The notes under the pieces are model-generated. The model was not told where the DNA came from and did not search any database. It saw nothing but the letters and a program-made list of their open reading frames with translations. This document shows, in pieces, positions 15,666 to 24,139 of a DNA stretch of 64,000 bases. The stretch's first letter is position 1; every line of letters begins with the position of its first letter. The position numbers and the translations under genes are program-made. Origin of the DNA: Mycolicibacterium sp. P1-18 (GTDB lineage Bacteria; Actinomycetota; Actinomycetes; Mycobacteriales; Mycobacteriaceae); assembly GCF_008329535.1 (NCBI RefSeq), contig NZ_NPKR01000008.1, positions 1 through 64,000 on the forward strand. The letters run 5' to 3'.

Positions 15666-16607
15666 ATGGTCACGATCGACGACATCCGTGCCGCATCCGA
15701 TCGAATCCTCGGATCGGTGCTTCGTACCCCGCTGATCCCCGCGCCGTGGGGTGACCCGGACCGCCCGCTGTGGCTCAAGCCGGAGAACCTGCAGGCGATC
15801 GGTGCGTTCAAGGTGCGCGGAGCGTTCAACGCAATCGCCCACCTCGACCCCGCCGTCCGGACCAGGGGCGTCGTCGCCTACTCCAGCGGCAACCACGCCC
15901 AGGCGGTGGCCCACGCCGCCGCGACCTTCGGGATCCCGGCGTCGATCGTCATGCCGGAGGAGACGCCGGCCGTCAAGGTCGACGCCACCCGCAGCCACGG
16001 CGCCGAGGTGGTGCTGTGCGCCGCCGGCCAACGCGAGAAGGTCGCCGACGAGGTGGTGGACCGCACCGGTGGGGTGCTGATCCCGCCGTTCGACCATCCG
16101 GACGTCATCGCCGGCCAGGGCACCATCGGACTGGAGATCGCCGAGGACCTGCCCGAGGTCGCCAACGTGATCGTCCCGGTCAGCGGCGGTGGGTTGGCCT
16201 CGGGCATCGGCACCGCCGTCAGGGCCCTGGTGCCCGGGGCGCGGATGATCGGCGTCGAACCCGAGCTCGCCGCCGACACCGCCGCGAGCCTCGCGGCGGG
16301 GCATCGGGTGGACTGGTCCATCGAGGACCGCAACCGGACCATCGCCGACGGGCTTCGGTCGCAGCCGTCGGAGCTGACGTTCGCCCATCTCCGGCGCGTG
16401 CTGGACGAGCTGATCACCGTGTCGGAGAACGACATTCGCGTCGCCGTCCGCGAGCTCGCGCTACGGGCACGCCTGGTGGCCGAGCCGAGCGGTGCGACGG
16501 GGCTCGCCGCCTACCGCAGCCACGAGACGCCCCCGGGTCCGACGGTGATCGTGGTGTCCGGCGGAAACGTCGAGCCGGCACTGCTGGCCGAGATCCTGGC
16601 CGGCTGA
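15666..16607 (+). CDS. PLP-dependent threonine/serine dehydratase family protein
   Basis: 313 residues from ATG 15666 (GGGG seven bases upstream); an in-frame ATG at 15660 is an alternative. It shows fold-type II PLP enzyme motifs: KPENLQAIGAFKVRGAFNA with the Schiff-base Lys, SSGNHAQAVAHAA for phosphate contact, and VPVSGGGLASGIG, the glycine-rich phosphate cup. The length matches catabolic-type dehydratases and serine/threonine ammonia-lyases that lack the regulatory ACT domain. The expected reaction is threonine to 2-oxobutyrate plus ammonia, or serine to pyruvate; racemase activity is also possible in this family. Confidence 0.85.
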   Translation: MVTIDDIRAASDRILGSVLRTPLIPAPWGDPDRPLWLKPENLQAIGAFKVRGAFNAIAHLDPAVRTRGVVAYSSGNHAQAVAHAAATFGIPASIVMPEETPAVKVDATRSHGAEVVLCAAGQREKVADEVVDRTGGVLIPPFDHPDVIAGQGTIGLEIAEDLPEVANVIVPVSGGGLASGIGTAVRALVPGARMIGVEPELAADTAASLAAGHRVDWSIEDRNRTIADGLRSQPSELTFAHLRRVLDELITVSENDIRVAVRELALRARLVAEPSGATGLAAYRSHETPPGPTVIVVSGGNVEPALLAEILAG

Positions 16608-16636
16608 CTGGTACGGACGCACCGGGACTACCAGTC
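16606..16636. terminator. Hairpin between convergent genes
   Basis: GACTGGTA (16606-16613) pairs with TACCAGTC (16629-16636) around a 15-base loop, just where the dehydratase gene and the small Cys-containing gene converge. There is no T-run, as is usual for mycobacterial intrinsic terminators. The stem is short, so the call is modest. Confidence 0.35.
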
Positions 16637-16825
16637 GAGCACCAGGGGCGAGGACACCTCGCACCTGTCCCGCATGGCGTGCGTCCACGCGTCCTGTTCG
16701 GCGGCCGCCACGAGCAGCCGGCGGCGGCCCGACCACCCGCACGAGCACCTCGCCGTGGCGTCGCAGAACCCCAGCCGACGCACGGAGGCCACGCCCGCGT
16801 CCACCAGCACGCCCGATGCCGTCAT
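16628..16825 (-). CDS. Small cysteine-containing protein, function unknown
   Basis: 65 residues from ATG 16825. The core CDATARCSCGWSGRRRLL, followed by an alanine-rich helix AAAEQDAWTHAMRDRC, resembles small actinobacterial proteins in which a Cys-x-Cys-Gly-Trp-x-Gly knuckle may bind a metal. There is no signal peptide or membrane helix. It converges with the dehydratase gene. I do not know a function; the Cys pattern and Trp conservation argue that it is a real gene rather than a chance frame. Confidence 0.55.
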   Translation of the reverse strand: MTASGVLVDAGVASVRRLGFCDATARCSCGWSGRRRLLVAAAEQDAWTHAMRDRCEVSSPLVLDW

Positions 16826-16929
16826 GACGCCTCCTCACCCGATCGTCGCGGGAGCCAACGCATTCCATCATCGCGCCGCCGTGGCAAGTATTTGGTCTAC
16901 GACAGGTCACAACTCGGCCAAGGCGGGAC

Positions 16930-18393
16930 CTAGTGCACGCCCTCCATCAGTGAGCTGATCCAGCGGCTCAAGGCGAACACCACCAAACCGACCACGATGG
17001 CCACGGCGCCGAGAATGCCGAAGTACGCGAATTCGCCGGTGGGATCGTAGTAACCGGCGAGCACGCCGGACATCGACGTGCCGAGCCCCACGGAGAAGAA
17101 GTAGAGCGCCATCATCTGCGCGCGGAACGCCTGCGGCGCCAACTTCGTGGTGACCGACAGTCCGATCGGGGAGAGCATCAGCTCCGAGACGGCGAACGCC
17201 ACCAGGATGGCGGCCACCAGCAGCGCCGGCACCGCCCGGCCCGTCGTCCCCGCGAAGGGCAGGAACAGCAGGAACGCGACGCCCATGCCGATGACGCCGT
17301 AGGCGAACTTGCGCGGCGTGGTGGGAGCCCGGTTGCCGAGCTTGGTCCAGATCGCGGCGAACACGGGGGACAGCACGATGATCCACACCGGCTCGATCGA
17401 CCCGATCCAGCTCGACGGTGCCGTCCACCCGAAGATCGACCAGTTCATCCGCTCGTCGGAGTACACCGCCAACACGGTGAAGATCTGCTGGAACAGCGAC
17501 CAGAAGACCGCGTTGGCGACGAACAGCGGGATGAAGGCGCGGACGCGCGTGCGCTCCAGCGGTTCCACCTTCGGGCTGCGCAACATCACCACGAAGTAGG
17601 CGACCGACGCGACGATGATCACCCCGGTGGTCACCTGGGAGAGGTTCGCGAGCTTCACCAGACCGGTCACCAGCGCCGCGGCGACCACGACCACCACGAC
17701 GACCAGCGCGCCGACGTACCTCAGGACCTCGTTGCGCGGCAACGGGTTGGCCACCTCGCGGCCGTGGGTGCCGAGATTGCGGCGGAATACCACGTACTGC
17801 GCCAGGCCCAGGGCCATGCCGACCGCCGCCGCGCCGAAGCCCCAGTGGAAGCCGACGCTGGTCTGCAGCAGCCCCGTGATCAGCGGCCCCACGAAGGCGC
17901 CGAGGTTGATGCCGAGATAGAACAGCGTGAAGCCACCGTCCGAGCGCGGGTCGTCCTTGTCGTAGAGCGTGCCGAGCAGCGAGGAGGCATTCGCCTTGAG
18001 CGCGCCGGAACCGAGCGCCACCAGCCCGAGGCCGACGCCCACGCCCGTCAGCCCGGGCAGGACGGCCAGCGCGATGTGGCCGAGCATGACCACGACGCCG
18101 CCGTAGAACACGGTGCGCTCCATGCCCAGCAGGCGGTCGGCGATCCAGCCGCCGAGCACCGTCGACAGGTACACCAGACCGCCGTACGCGCCGACGAGAC
18201 CCGTGGCCGTGCTCTGGGGAAGCCCCAGCCCGCCGTCGGTGGCCGAGTAGTAGAGGTAGTACCCGAGGATGGTGAGCATCCCGTAGAACGAGAAGCGCTC
18301 CCACAGTTCGACGCCGAACAGGTTCACCAGTCCGATGGGGTGACCGAACACGGTGCGTTCCGGTGCGCGGTCGTCAGTTCGTCCTTCCGTCAT
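16930..18393 (-). CDS. POT/PTR2-family proton-dependent oligopeptide transporter
   Basis: 487 residues from ATG 18393, with about 12-14 membrane helices. The POT signature ExxER-like LWERFSFYGML is in helix 1, YGGLVYLSTVLGGWIADRLLG follows, and FTLFYLGINLGAFVGPL is the second PTR2 signature. These proteins import di- and tripeptides with protons across the cytoplasmic membrane. It is divergent from the DUF7159-like gene at 18505, and the promoters of both must lie in the 111 bases between them. Helix-end residues beyond the signatures are not resolved by eye. Confidence 0.9.
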   Translation of the reverse strand: MTEGRTDDRAPERTVFGHPIGLVNLFGVELWERFSFYGMLTILGYYLYYSATDGGLGLPQSTATGLVGAYGGLVYLSTVLGGWIADRLLGMERTVFYGGVVVMLGHIALAVLPGLTGVGVGLGLVALGSGALKANASSLLGTLYDKDDPRSDGGFTLFYLGINLGAFVGPLITGLLQTSVGFHWGFGAAAVGMALGLAQYVVFRRNLGTHGREVANPLPRNEVLRYVGALVVVVVVVAAALVTGLVKLANLSQVTTGVIIVASVAYFVVMLRSPKVEPLERTRVRAFIPLFVANAVFWSLFQQIFTVLAVYSDERMNWSIFGWTAPSSWIGSIEPVWIIVLSPVFAAIWTKLGNRAPTTPRKFAYGVIGMGVAFLLFLPFAGTTGRAVPALLVAAILVAFAVSELMLSPIGLSVTTKLAPQAFRAQMMALYFFSVGLGTSMSGVLAGYYDPTGEFAYFGILGAVAIVVGLVVFALSRWISSLMEGVH

Positions 18394-18504
18394 ACGGTCA
18401 CCCTGCCACGCACCGGTGGGCGACAACGGGTAATGTCGCGCCCAATGGTCCTCCACGCTGGTGCTGCCCGTGCGTGGCCGCCTCGTGGATCCGAAGGGGT
18501 ACGT

Positions 18505-19770
18505 GTGGACGCCGTCCTCGGCTTGTCGATGACTCCGACGTCGGTTGGTCTGGTGCTGGTCGAAGGCCAGGACGCCGACGGCGCGACGATGGATCGCGAC
18601 TCCATCGCCTTCACCGACGGTGACGTGCACTCCTCGCAGCAGGCCACCGCCGCGGTCCTGCGCACCGAGGCGATCGCGGCCACCCGTGGCCTGCGTCTGC
18701 ACTCCATCGGCGTGACCTGGAGCGAGGACGCCGACCTCGAAGCCTCCATGCTGATGGAGTCGCTGACCGAATCCGGCTTCGACAACGTCGTGGCGATCCG
18801 CATGCCGGAAGCCACCGAGGCCCTCGCGCGTGGCATCGCCGACGTGCTGGGCTACGCCACCACCGCGGTCTGCGTCATCGAGCCCGAGTCGGTGATCTCC
18901 CTGATCGTCAACACCAGCGACGGCGCGGTGCAGACGGCCTTCAACCACTCGGTGGACTCCGACGACGCCCTGATCAGCTGGTTGAGCTCCGTGTTCACCC
19001 GCGCCGACTGGGCCCCGGAAGCCCTGGTCGTGGTGGGTTCGGCCGGTGACCACGATCCCGTTCTTCACCAGCTCGAAGACGCCCTGTCGGTGCCGGTGTA
19101 CGCCCCGGAGGAGGCCAAGCTCGCGCTGGCCCGGGGCGCCGCACTGGCGTCGGCCCAGAGCACCGAGATGCCGCGCGCAGCGCTGGACGACGCCTTCGTC
19201 GTCCAGGCCCGCTCCGACCGGGCCGAGAACGCCACCCGCGATACCAGGAACGCGCGCCGCCGGTCGCTGGCGACCGCCGGCCCGCTCGCGATGCTCGCCG
19301 TCGGCGCCGTGACCTTCGTCGTGTCGGTGTCGCTCGCCGTGAGCACTCAGCTGACCCCGACGCGCACGGCCCAGCCAATGGACCGGGTCCCGGCCGTCAG
19401 GGCCGAGACCCCCGCGGCGGTCAGGCCGGTTCCGCCCGCAGCGCCGCCACCTCCCGTCGCGGTCCCGCAGGAGCCCGTCGTCGAGGCCGCCCCGCCGCCC
19501 CCGCCCGAGGCACCCGCACCCGTCTCCGACGAGGCACCCGTGGCGGTCGTCGACTCACCCGCGGAGGCGCCGCCCGTCGACGAGGCTCCCGCCGCCGTCC
19601 CCGACGCCCCGGCCGAGGCGCCCGCACCCGTCGACCCCGCGCTCGCCCCGCCGATGGTCGGCACGCCGCTGCCGCCGAACGTCGCGCCGCCGTACGTCGC
19701 GCCGGTCCCGACGAAGAAGCCTGGCATCCTGACCCGGATCAAAGAGAAGCTGACGCCCGGACCCGGCTAG
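18505..19770 (+). CDS. DUF7159-like mycobacterial protein with one membrane helix and Pro/Ala-rich C-terminus
   Basis: 421 residues from GTG 18505, preceded by GAAGGGG. Residues 1 to about 240 form an ASKHA-like domain (VDAVLGLSMTPTSVGLVLVEG, TTAVCVIEPESVISLIV, EALVVVGSAGD) as in the mycobacterial DUF7159 family. A transmembrane helix near residue 265 (LAMLAVGAVTFVVSVSLAV) is followed by a Pro/Ala/Val/Glu-rich region of about 110 residues that is likely extracytoplasmic and disordered, and a basic tail. The function is unknown; the arrangement of cytosolic nucleotide-fold-like head and wall-spanning tail resembles mycobacterial envelope proteins. Confidence 0.72.
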   Translation: MDAVLGLSMTPTSVGLVLVEGQDADGATMDRDSIAFTDGDVHSSQQATAAVLRTEAIAATRGLRLHSIGVTWSEDADLEASMLMESLTESGFDNVVAIRMPEATEALARGIADVLGYATTAVCVIEPESVISLIVNTSDGAVQTAFNHSVDSDDALISWLSSVFTRADWAPEALVVVGSAGDHDPVLHQLEDALSVPVYAPEEAKLALARGAALASAQSTEMPRAALDDAFVVQARSDRAENATRDTRNARRRSLATAGPLAMLAVGAVTFVVSVSLAVSTQLTPTRTAQPMDRVPAVRAETPAAVRPVPPAAPPPPVAVPQEPVVEAAPPPPPEAPAPVSDEAPVAVVDSPAEAPPVDEAPAAVPDAPAEAPAPVDPALAPPMVGTPLPPNVAPPYVAPVPTKKPGILTRIKEKLTPGPG

Positions 19771-19771
19771 T

Positions 19772-20413
19772 TTGACGACCCTCCCCACGCCGACGGCCGG
19801 TGCTGCCCTGCGCCTCGCCCTTCGTCTCGGCATCGTGCTCGCGGTGGTGGCTGCCGTGCTGTTCGTCGAGATGACGTCGCGCTCCGGGGTGGCGTGGCGC
19901 CTGGTCACCTTCACCTACCAGGCCAACATCCTGGCCGCGGCCTACTACGCGTGGACGCTGTTCTCGCCGCGGGCCGACGCGCGCACGGGGCTCCGCGGCG
20001 CGGTCGTGCTCTACGTCGTCGTCGCCGGCGTGGTGTGGAACCTGCTGCTGACCGGCCGCAGCATGGGCTACACCCCGGCGAACTTCCTGCTCCACGTCGT
20101 CGTCCCGGTGCTGGCGATCACGGACTGGATCCTGGTCGGCCGGGGCGCACGCCCGGCCCGGTGGTGGCAGCCGATCGCCTGGCTGGCCTATCCCGCCGCC
20201 TATCTCGGCGTCGCGCTGGTGGTCCTCAACCGGCTTGGGCGGCGCGCGCCGTACTACTTCCTGGACCCCGGCAGCGTCGGCGCCGCCGCTGTGGCGGTGA
20301 ACGTGACGGTCCTCGCGGCCGGCTTCGTCGGCCTGGGCTACGTGCTGCTGGCGGTGGCTCGCCCGCGCTCGGCTAACGCTTCGCCGTCGCCGACCGATCT
20401 ATCATCTAGCTAA
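19772..20413 (+). CDS. Pr6Pr-family membrane protein
   Basis: 213 residues from TTG 19772, one base after the preceding stop. Six membrane helices are evident, with the family's conserved FTYQANILAAAYYAW, VVWNLLL and FLLHVVVPVLAITDWIL (His in the fourth helix) and YFLDP. The pattern matches bacterial Pr6Pr integral membrane proteins, related in fold to the FAR-17a/AIG1 family. No biochemical role is established. The abutting start suggests cotranscription with the DUF7159-like gene. Confidence 0.72.
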   Translation: MTTLPTPTAGAALRLALRLGIVLAVVAAVLFVEMTSRSGVAWRLVTFTYQANILAAAYYAWTLFSPRADARTGLRGAVVLYVVVAGVVWNLLLTGRSMGYTPANFLLHVVVPVLAITDWILVGRGARPARWWQPIAWLAYPAAYLGVALVVLNRLGRRAPYYFLDPGSVGAAAVAVNVTVLAAGFVGLGYVLLAVARPRSANASPSPTDLSSS

Positions 20414-20438
20414 GCCCAACACCCCGGAGGTTTCTCAC

Positions 20439-21185
20439 GTGCGTATGACTCTGCGACATGCGTTGGCGGTGGCGGGAATTGCGACTCTGCTGCTGAGCGG
20501 TTCGACGGGCACCGGACTGGCCGCGGCGCCGGCTCCGGTTGCGGTCGCAAACGTCTCGCCGGCGGCCGGGCAGGTCGTCGGCGTCGCCATGCCGGTCACC
20601 GTGACGTTCGCGCACCCCGTCGCGGACCGCGCCGCTGCCGAGCGGTCGTTCCGCGTCACCTCGCCGGACGCGCCGCACGGCACCTTCTCGTGGCTGTCCG
20701 ACGGCGTCGTGCAATGGACGCCGAGCACGTACTGGCCGGCCCACTCCACGGTCGCGCTGTCGGTGGGCGGGGTGAAGACCAACTTCCAGGCGGGGGCATC
20801 GGTGGTCGGCGTCGCCGATCTGGACGCCCACACGTTCACCGTCAGCGTCGACGGTCAGGTCGCCCGGACGATGCCCGCCTCGATGGGCAAGCCCAGGCAC
20901 ACCACCCCGATCGGATCCTTCACCGCGCTGGAGAAGCAGTCGCCGGTCATCATGGACTCGCGGACCATCGGCATCCCGCTCAGTGATCCCGAGGGCTACA
21001 AGCTGACCGTCTACGACGCGGTCCGGGTCACCTGGGGTGGCGTGTACGTGCACGCGGCGCCGTGGTCGGTGGCGTCCCAGGGCAATTCGAACGTCAGCCA
21101 CGGCTGCATCAACCTCAGCCCCGACAACGCGGCCTGGTACTACGACCAGGTCAGCATCGGAGATCCGATCATCGTCCAGGCATAG
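20439..21185 (+). CDS. L,D-transpeptidase, LdtMt1-like
   Basis: 248 residues from GTG 20439 with CCCCGGAGG eight bases upstream. A Sec signal (about residues 1-30) precedes an Ig-like domain (VSPAAGQVVGVAMPVTVTF) and the YkuD catalytic domain with the SHGCINLS motif, which carries the active-site Cys and the His and Arg-equivalent neighbours; VYVHAAPWSVASQG lies just before it. Length and single Ig domain match LdtMt1 rather than the longer LdtMt2. It forms 3-3 cross-links between meso-diaminopimelate residues of peptidoglycan, the beta-lactam-tolerant bonds of mycobacteria. It converges with the desaturase-like gene with a 17-base overlap of ends. Confidence 0.9.
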   Translation: MRMTLRHALAVAGIATLLLSGSTGTGLAAAPAPVAVANVSPAAGQVVGVAMPVTVTFAHPVADRAAAERSFRVTSPDAPHGTFSWLSDGVVQWTPSTYWPAHSTVALSVGGVKTNFQAGASVVGVADLDAHTFTVSVDGQVARTMPASMGKPRHTTPIGSFTALEKQSPVIMDSRTIGIPLSDPEGYKLTVYDAVRVTWGGVYVHAAPWSVASQGNSNVSHGCINLSPDNAAWYYDQVSIGDPIIVQA

Positions 21186-21834
21186 CCGCGTGGAGGTTCT
21201 TCGCCGTCGGCGATGACGCGACCGTGGACGGGTCCGGATGGGTGCCCAGCACCCGGTCGGCGGTGCCCGAGGTGGTCACCGTGAACCAGTAGTGCTCGTT
21301 CTTGAAGTGATGCTGGCGGTGATTGCGCCAGATCGACCGGTAGATCCGCGTCTTCGGCTTGTAGTCGGTGTGGATCAGGTGATGGCACCACTCGTAGCCG
21401 AGCCCGAGCGCGCCAAGGCACACCAGGAAGCTCAGGCCGAGGCCCACCCTCGGAAAGCCAAGCAGCGCAACCGCTCCCGCCCCGACCAGGATCCAGATCA
21501 GGGCCTGCCACGGGATGAAGACGAGAGACGCCTCGCGTGGGTCGACGTGATGCTCGCGGTGTTTGCGCGCCAGCAGCGAGTCGACGGTCACCGGACCCAG
21601 ACGCCGTGGCCGCCAGTGCAACACGACGACGTGAACCAGCCACTCGAAGAACGGGAACACCGCCAGCATCACCGCAGGCACCAGCGCGTCGGTGAGCTGC
21701 CAGTCGCCGACGGCGACCCGGGCAGTCACCGCCGCGAGCAGGGTGGCGCCGATCATCCAGGGTGACGGATGGGCGGCGAACTCTCCGACGGCGTCGGCGA
21801 GGGTGACGCGCGGGCGTGCGGAGTGTGTGGTCAT
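21169..21834 (-). CDS. Fatty acid hydroxylase/sterol desaturase superfamily membrane protein
   Basis: 221 residues with four membrane helices. The diiron His clusters are present: HREHH (about residue 92), WCHHLIHTDY and HRQHHFKNEHYWF. These enzymes use oxygen and a membrane electron source to hydroxylate or desaturate lipid chains or sterols. Its ATG overlaps the stop of the FadR-type regulator gene (21831-21834), so the pair is coupled and probably controlled by the palindrome at 22590-22600. The C-terminal end overlaps that of the L,D-transpeptidase by 17 bases. Confidence 0.85.
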   Translation of the reverse strand: MTTHSARPRVTLADAVGEFAAHPSPWMIGATLLAAVTARVAVGDWQLTDALVPAVMLAVFPFFEWLVHVVVLHWRPRRLGPVTVDSLLARKHREHHVDPREASLVFIPWQALIWILVGAGAVALLGFPRVGLGLSFLVCLGALGLGYEWCHHLIHTDYKPKTRIYRSIWRNHRQHHFKNEHYWFTVTTSGTADRVLGTHPDPSTVASSPTAKNLHAAMPGR

Positions 21835-22553
21835 CGGGCGGCCTCCATGGCGTCGAGGGCGGCGAGCAGCGCGGCGGTCGCCGGTTCGAGGAGTTCGCGG
21901 GCGGCGTGTTCGGCCCTCGTGGGATCGCCGTCTCGGATGGCGTCGGCGACGGCGCGATAGGCGCCCGCGTGCCCCACCTCGGCGGCCATCATCGCCGCCA
22001 GCGCGGGCAACGCGGGCTCGTAGGTGGCGCGAAGGGTGTTGTACATCAACCGAAACGCGATCGAGTCGGCGCCGTCGACGACGTGATCCCAGAACGTCAG
22101 GGCTTGGCGCTGACGCTCGACCGGATCGTCCTCGGCGGCCAGGATCGCCACGGCGGCGTCGAGCAGGCCGGGCAGCTCGGGCTGCCGGCGCCGGGCCGCG
22201 AGTTCGGCGATCTTGGGTCCGTTGTGCAGCCGGGTCTCCAGGATGCTGCGCACGACGGCGACGTCGAGCTCGCCCGCGCGCATCAGCAACCGGGGCAGCA
22301 GGTCCAGGCCGGCGTGACGGCGAAAGTCGCGGACGGTGGTGGCGTCGCCCTGGCGCACGTCGACCAGACCGGCCTCGGTGAGTCGTGTGAGGGCCTCCCG
22401 CACTGCGGGCCGGGACACGCCGAGGACCTCGGCGAGCCGACGCTCGCTGGGGAGCGTCTCCCCGGGCAGCATGTCGCCGCTGAGCACCTCGGCGACGATC
22501 TGGTCGAAGACGTCCTCGGGGACGGACTTTCGCCGGACGGGTTGCAACGCCAT
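21831..22553 (-). CDS. FadR/GntR-family transcriptional regulator
   Basis: 240 residues. The winged helix is N-terminal (about residues 12-70) with RLAEVLGVSRPAVREAL as the DNA-contacting helix pair. An FCD/FadR-like C-terminal helical domain follows, with the metal/ligand-type region VRSILETR and HAAREL. FadR-type members respond to acyl-CoA or organic acids. The TGGT-AAG-ACCA palindrome 37 bases before its start matches the FadR-type operator core, so autoregulation is likely. It is coupled by an ATGA overlap to a fatty-acid-hydroxylase-like gene, which it probably regulates. Confidence 0.85.
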   Translation of the reverse strand: MALQPVRRKSVPEDVFDQIVAEVLSGDMLPGETLPSERRLAEVLGVSRPAVREALTRLTEAGLVDVRQGDATTVRDFRRHAGLDLLPRLLMRAGELDVAVVRSILETRLHNGPKIAELAARRRQPELPGLLDAAVAILAAEDDPVERQRQALTFWDHVVDGADSIAFRLMYNTLRATYEPALPALAAMMAAEVGHAGAYRAVADAIRDGDPTRAEHAARELLEPATAALLAALDAMEAAR

Positions 22554-22589
22554 GCAGCCACTGTGACAGCCGATCGGTAAGAGGTCAAG

Positions 22590-22600
22590 TGGTAAGACCA
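22590..22600. promoter_or_regulatory. Candidate FadR/GntR operator TGGTAAGACCA
   Basis: TGGT and ACCA half-sites are separated by three bases, with the flanking A and T also symmetric (A-x-TGGT-N3-ACCA-x-T). This is the shape of GntR/FadR operators (TGGT-N3-ACCA). It lies in the promoter region of the FadR-type gene, 37 bases upstream of its ATG, and no other gene starts here. Confidence 0.6.
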
Positions 22601-22645
22601 GTCCGCTTGGCGCATCGGGCTGGCGCCTGATCTTCGACTACTCGG

Positions 22646-23905
22646 TCAGCCAGCGGCCGACGAGCCGGTGTAGTCGACCTGCCAGTGCTTGATGCCGTTG
22701 AGCCAGCCCGAGCGCAGCCGTTCGGGCTTGGCCAGCGGGGTGATGTCCGGCATCGCGTCGGCGATGGCGTTGAACATCAGGTCGATGGTCATCCGGGCCA
22801 GGTTGGTGCCGATGCAGTAGTGCGCCCCGGTGCCGCCGAACCCCACGTGCGGGTTGGGGTCGCGCAGGATGTCGAAGGTGAACGGGTCGTCGAACACGTC
22901 CTCGTCGAAGTTGGCCGAGCGGTACATCATCACGACCCGCTGACCCTTCTGAATCCGCACGCCGTCGAGCCCGGTGTCCTGCAGCGCGGTGCGCTGAAAG
23001 GACGTCACCGGCGTGGCCCAGCGGACGATCTCGTCGGCGGTGGTCGCCGGGCGCTCCCGCTTGAACAGCTCCCACTGGTCGGGGAATTCGGCGAACGCCA
23101 TCATCCCCTGGGTGATCGAGTTGCGGGTGGTCTCGTTGCCCGCGACGGCGAGGAGGATGACGAAGAAGCCGAGCTCGTCGTCGGAGAGCTTGTGGCCCTC
23201 GACGTCGGCCTGGACGAGCTTGGTGACCAGATCCTCACCCGGCTGGCCGGCGCGCTCTGCCGCGAGCTGCATGCCGTAGGTGATCAGCTCGACCGACGCA
23301 CTGATCGCGTCGTTGCCGGCGAACTCCGGATCCATGTCGCCGACCATCTGATTGGACCAGTGGAACAGCTTCATCCGATCCTCCTGCGGCACGCCCATCA
23401 GTCCGGCGATCGCCTGCAGGGGTAGCTCGCAGGACACCTGCTCGACGAAGTCGCCCGACCCCTCCGCCAGCGCCTTCGCCGCGATGTCGCGGGCGCGCTC
23501 GGCCAGCTCGCCGCGCAGCCGCTCGACCGCGCGCGGGGTGAACGCCCTCGACACGATCTTCCGGAGATGGGTGTGGTGCGGCGCGTCCATGTTCAGCAGG
23601 ACGAACTTGCCGGTCTCGATCTGCGCGCCGACGGTGCCGTCGGCGTATCGGGGCAGGGCCGTCTTCTCCAGACTCGAGAAGACGTCGCTGCGCCGCGACA
23701 CCTCCTTGACGTCCTTGTGCTTGCTGACGACCCAGTAGCCGCCGTCACCGAAGCCCCCGACGCCGTCGGGTTGGGGATTCCACCAGATCGGCGCGACCTT
23801 GCGCATCTCCGCGAGCTCCTCGATCGGCAGGCGTTCGGCATAGACGTCGGGGTCCGTGAAGTCGAATCCCGGGGGCAAGTTTGGGCTGGTCGCGGCGTTC
23901 GGCAT
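22646..23905 (-). CDS. cyp125: Cytochrome P450 CYP125 (steroid C26/C27 hydroxylase)
   Basis: 419 residues from ATG 23905, with AGGAG ten bases upstream; an in-frame GTG 18 bases earlier is less likely. The start region NLPPGFDFTDPDVYAERLP matches CYP125. Oxygen-activation motif AVAGNETTRNS, VNMDAPHHTHLRKI-type region and haem loop GFGGTGAHYCIGTNLAR with the Cys ligand are all present, as is the C-terminal WLNGIKHWQVDYTG. CYP125 oxidises the terminal methyl carbon of cholesterol or cholest-4-en-3-one to start side-chain breakdown. A KstR-type operator lies upstream (24002-24015). The gene stands alone rather than in the large cholesterol cluster. Confidence 0.95.
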   Translation of the reverse strand: MPNAATSPNLPPGFDFTDPDVYAERLPIEELAEMRKVAPIWWNPQPDGVGGFGDGGYWVVSKHKDVKEVSRRSDVFSSLEKTALPRYADGTVGAQIETGKFVLLNMDAPHHTHLRKIVSRAFTPRAVERLRGELAERARDIAAKALAEGSGDFVEQVSCELPLQAIAGLMGVPQEDRMKLFHWSNQMVGDMDPEFAGNDAISASVELITYGMQLAAERAGQPGEDLVTKLVQADVEGHKLSDDELGFFVILLAVAGNETTRNSITQGMMAFAEFPDQWELFKRERPATTADEIVRWATPVTSFQRTALQDTGLDGVRIQKGQRVVMMYRSANFDEDVFDDPFTFDILRDPNPHVGFGGTGAHYCIGTNLARMTIDLMFNAIADAMPDITPLAKPERLRSGWLNGIKHWQVDYTGSSAAG

Positions 23906-24001
23906 GTCGTGGAAGCTCCTCACGATGACGCGGTCTAGCGGGATAAGGCATTGCTACACCACAGATCGCGGGCACCGCGGCCGCTTTCGGAAAGTCACGA
24001 G

Positions 24002-24015
24002 TAGAACGTGTTACC
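24002..24015. promoter_or_regulatory. KstR-type operator upstream of cyp125
   Basis: TAGAACGTGTTACC matches the KstR consensus TnnAACnnGTTnnA at all but the final base. It lies 97 bases before the cyp125 start, in the 234-base region between that gene and the plus-strand Pro-rich secreted protein, in which no other gene is found. KstR is the TetR-family repressor of mycobacterial cholesterol catabolism, and cyp125 is a known KstR target, so the match is plausible. Confidence 0.75.
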
Positions 24016-24139
24016 GCTTTTGATTAGAGCTTCGTTAATCGGACTACTGGGCATTGATCTGTAACGAAGAAGGGTCGATTGTGGATGGACCCACTAGCAA
24101 CATCAGTCCCTGAGGCCACAGGGGAAAGGGGTTACGCAC

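Noticed and set aside
19440..19700. Repetitive Pro/Ala/Val coding stretch that could be taken for a DNA repeat array
   Set aside because: The repetition is at protein level inside the DUF7159-like gene and is not an exact DNA repeat or CRISPR-like array.
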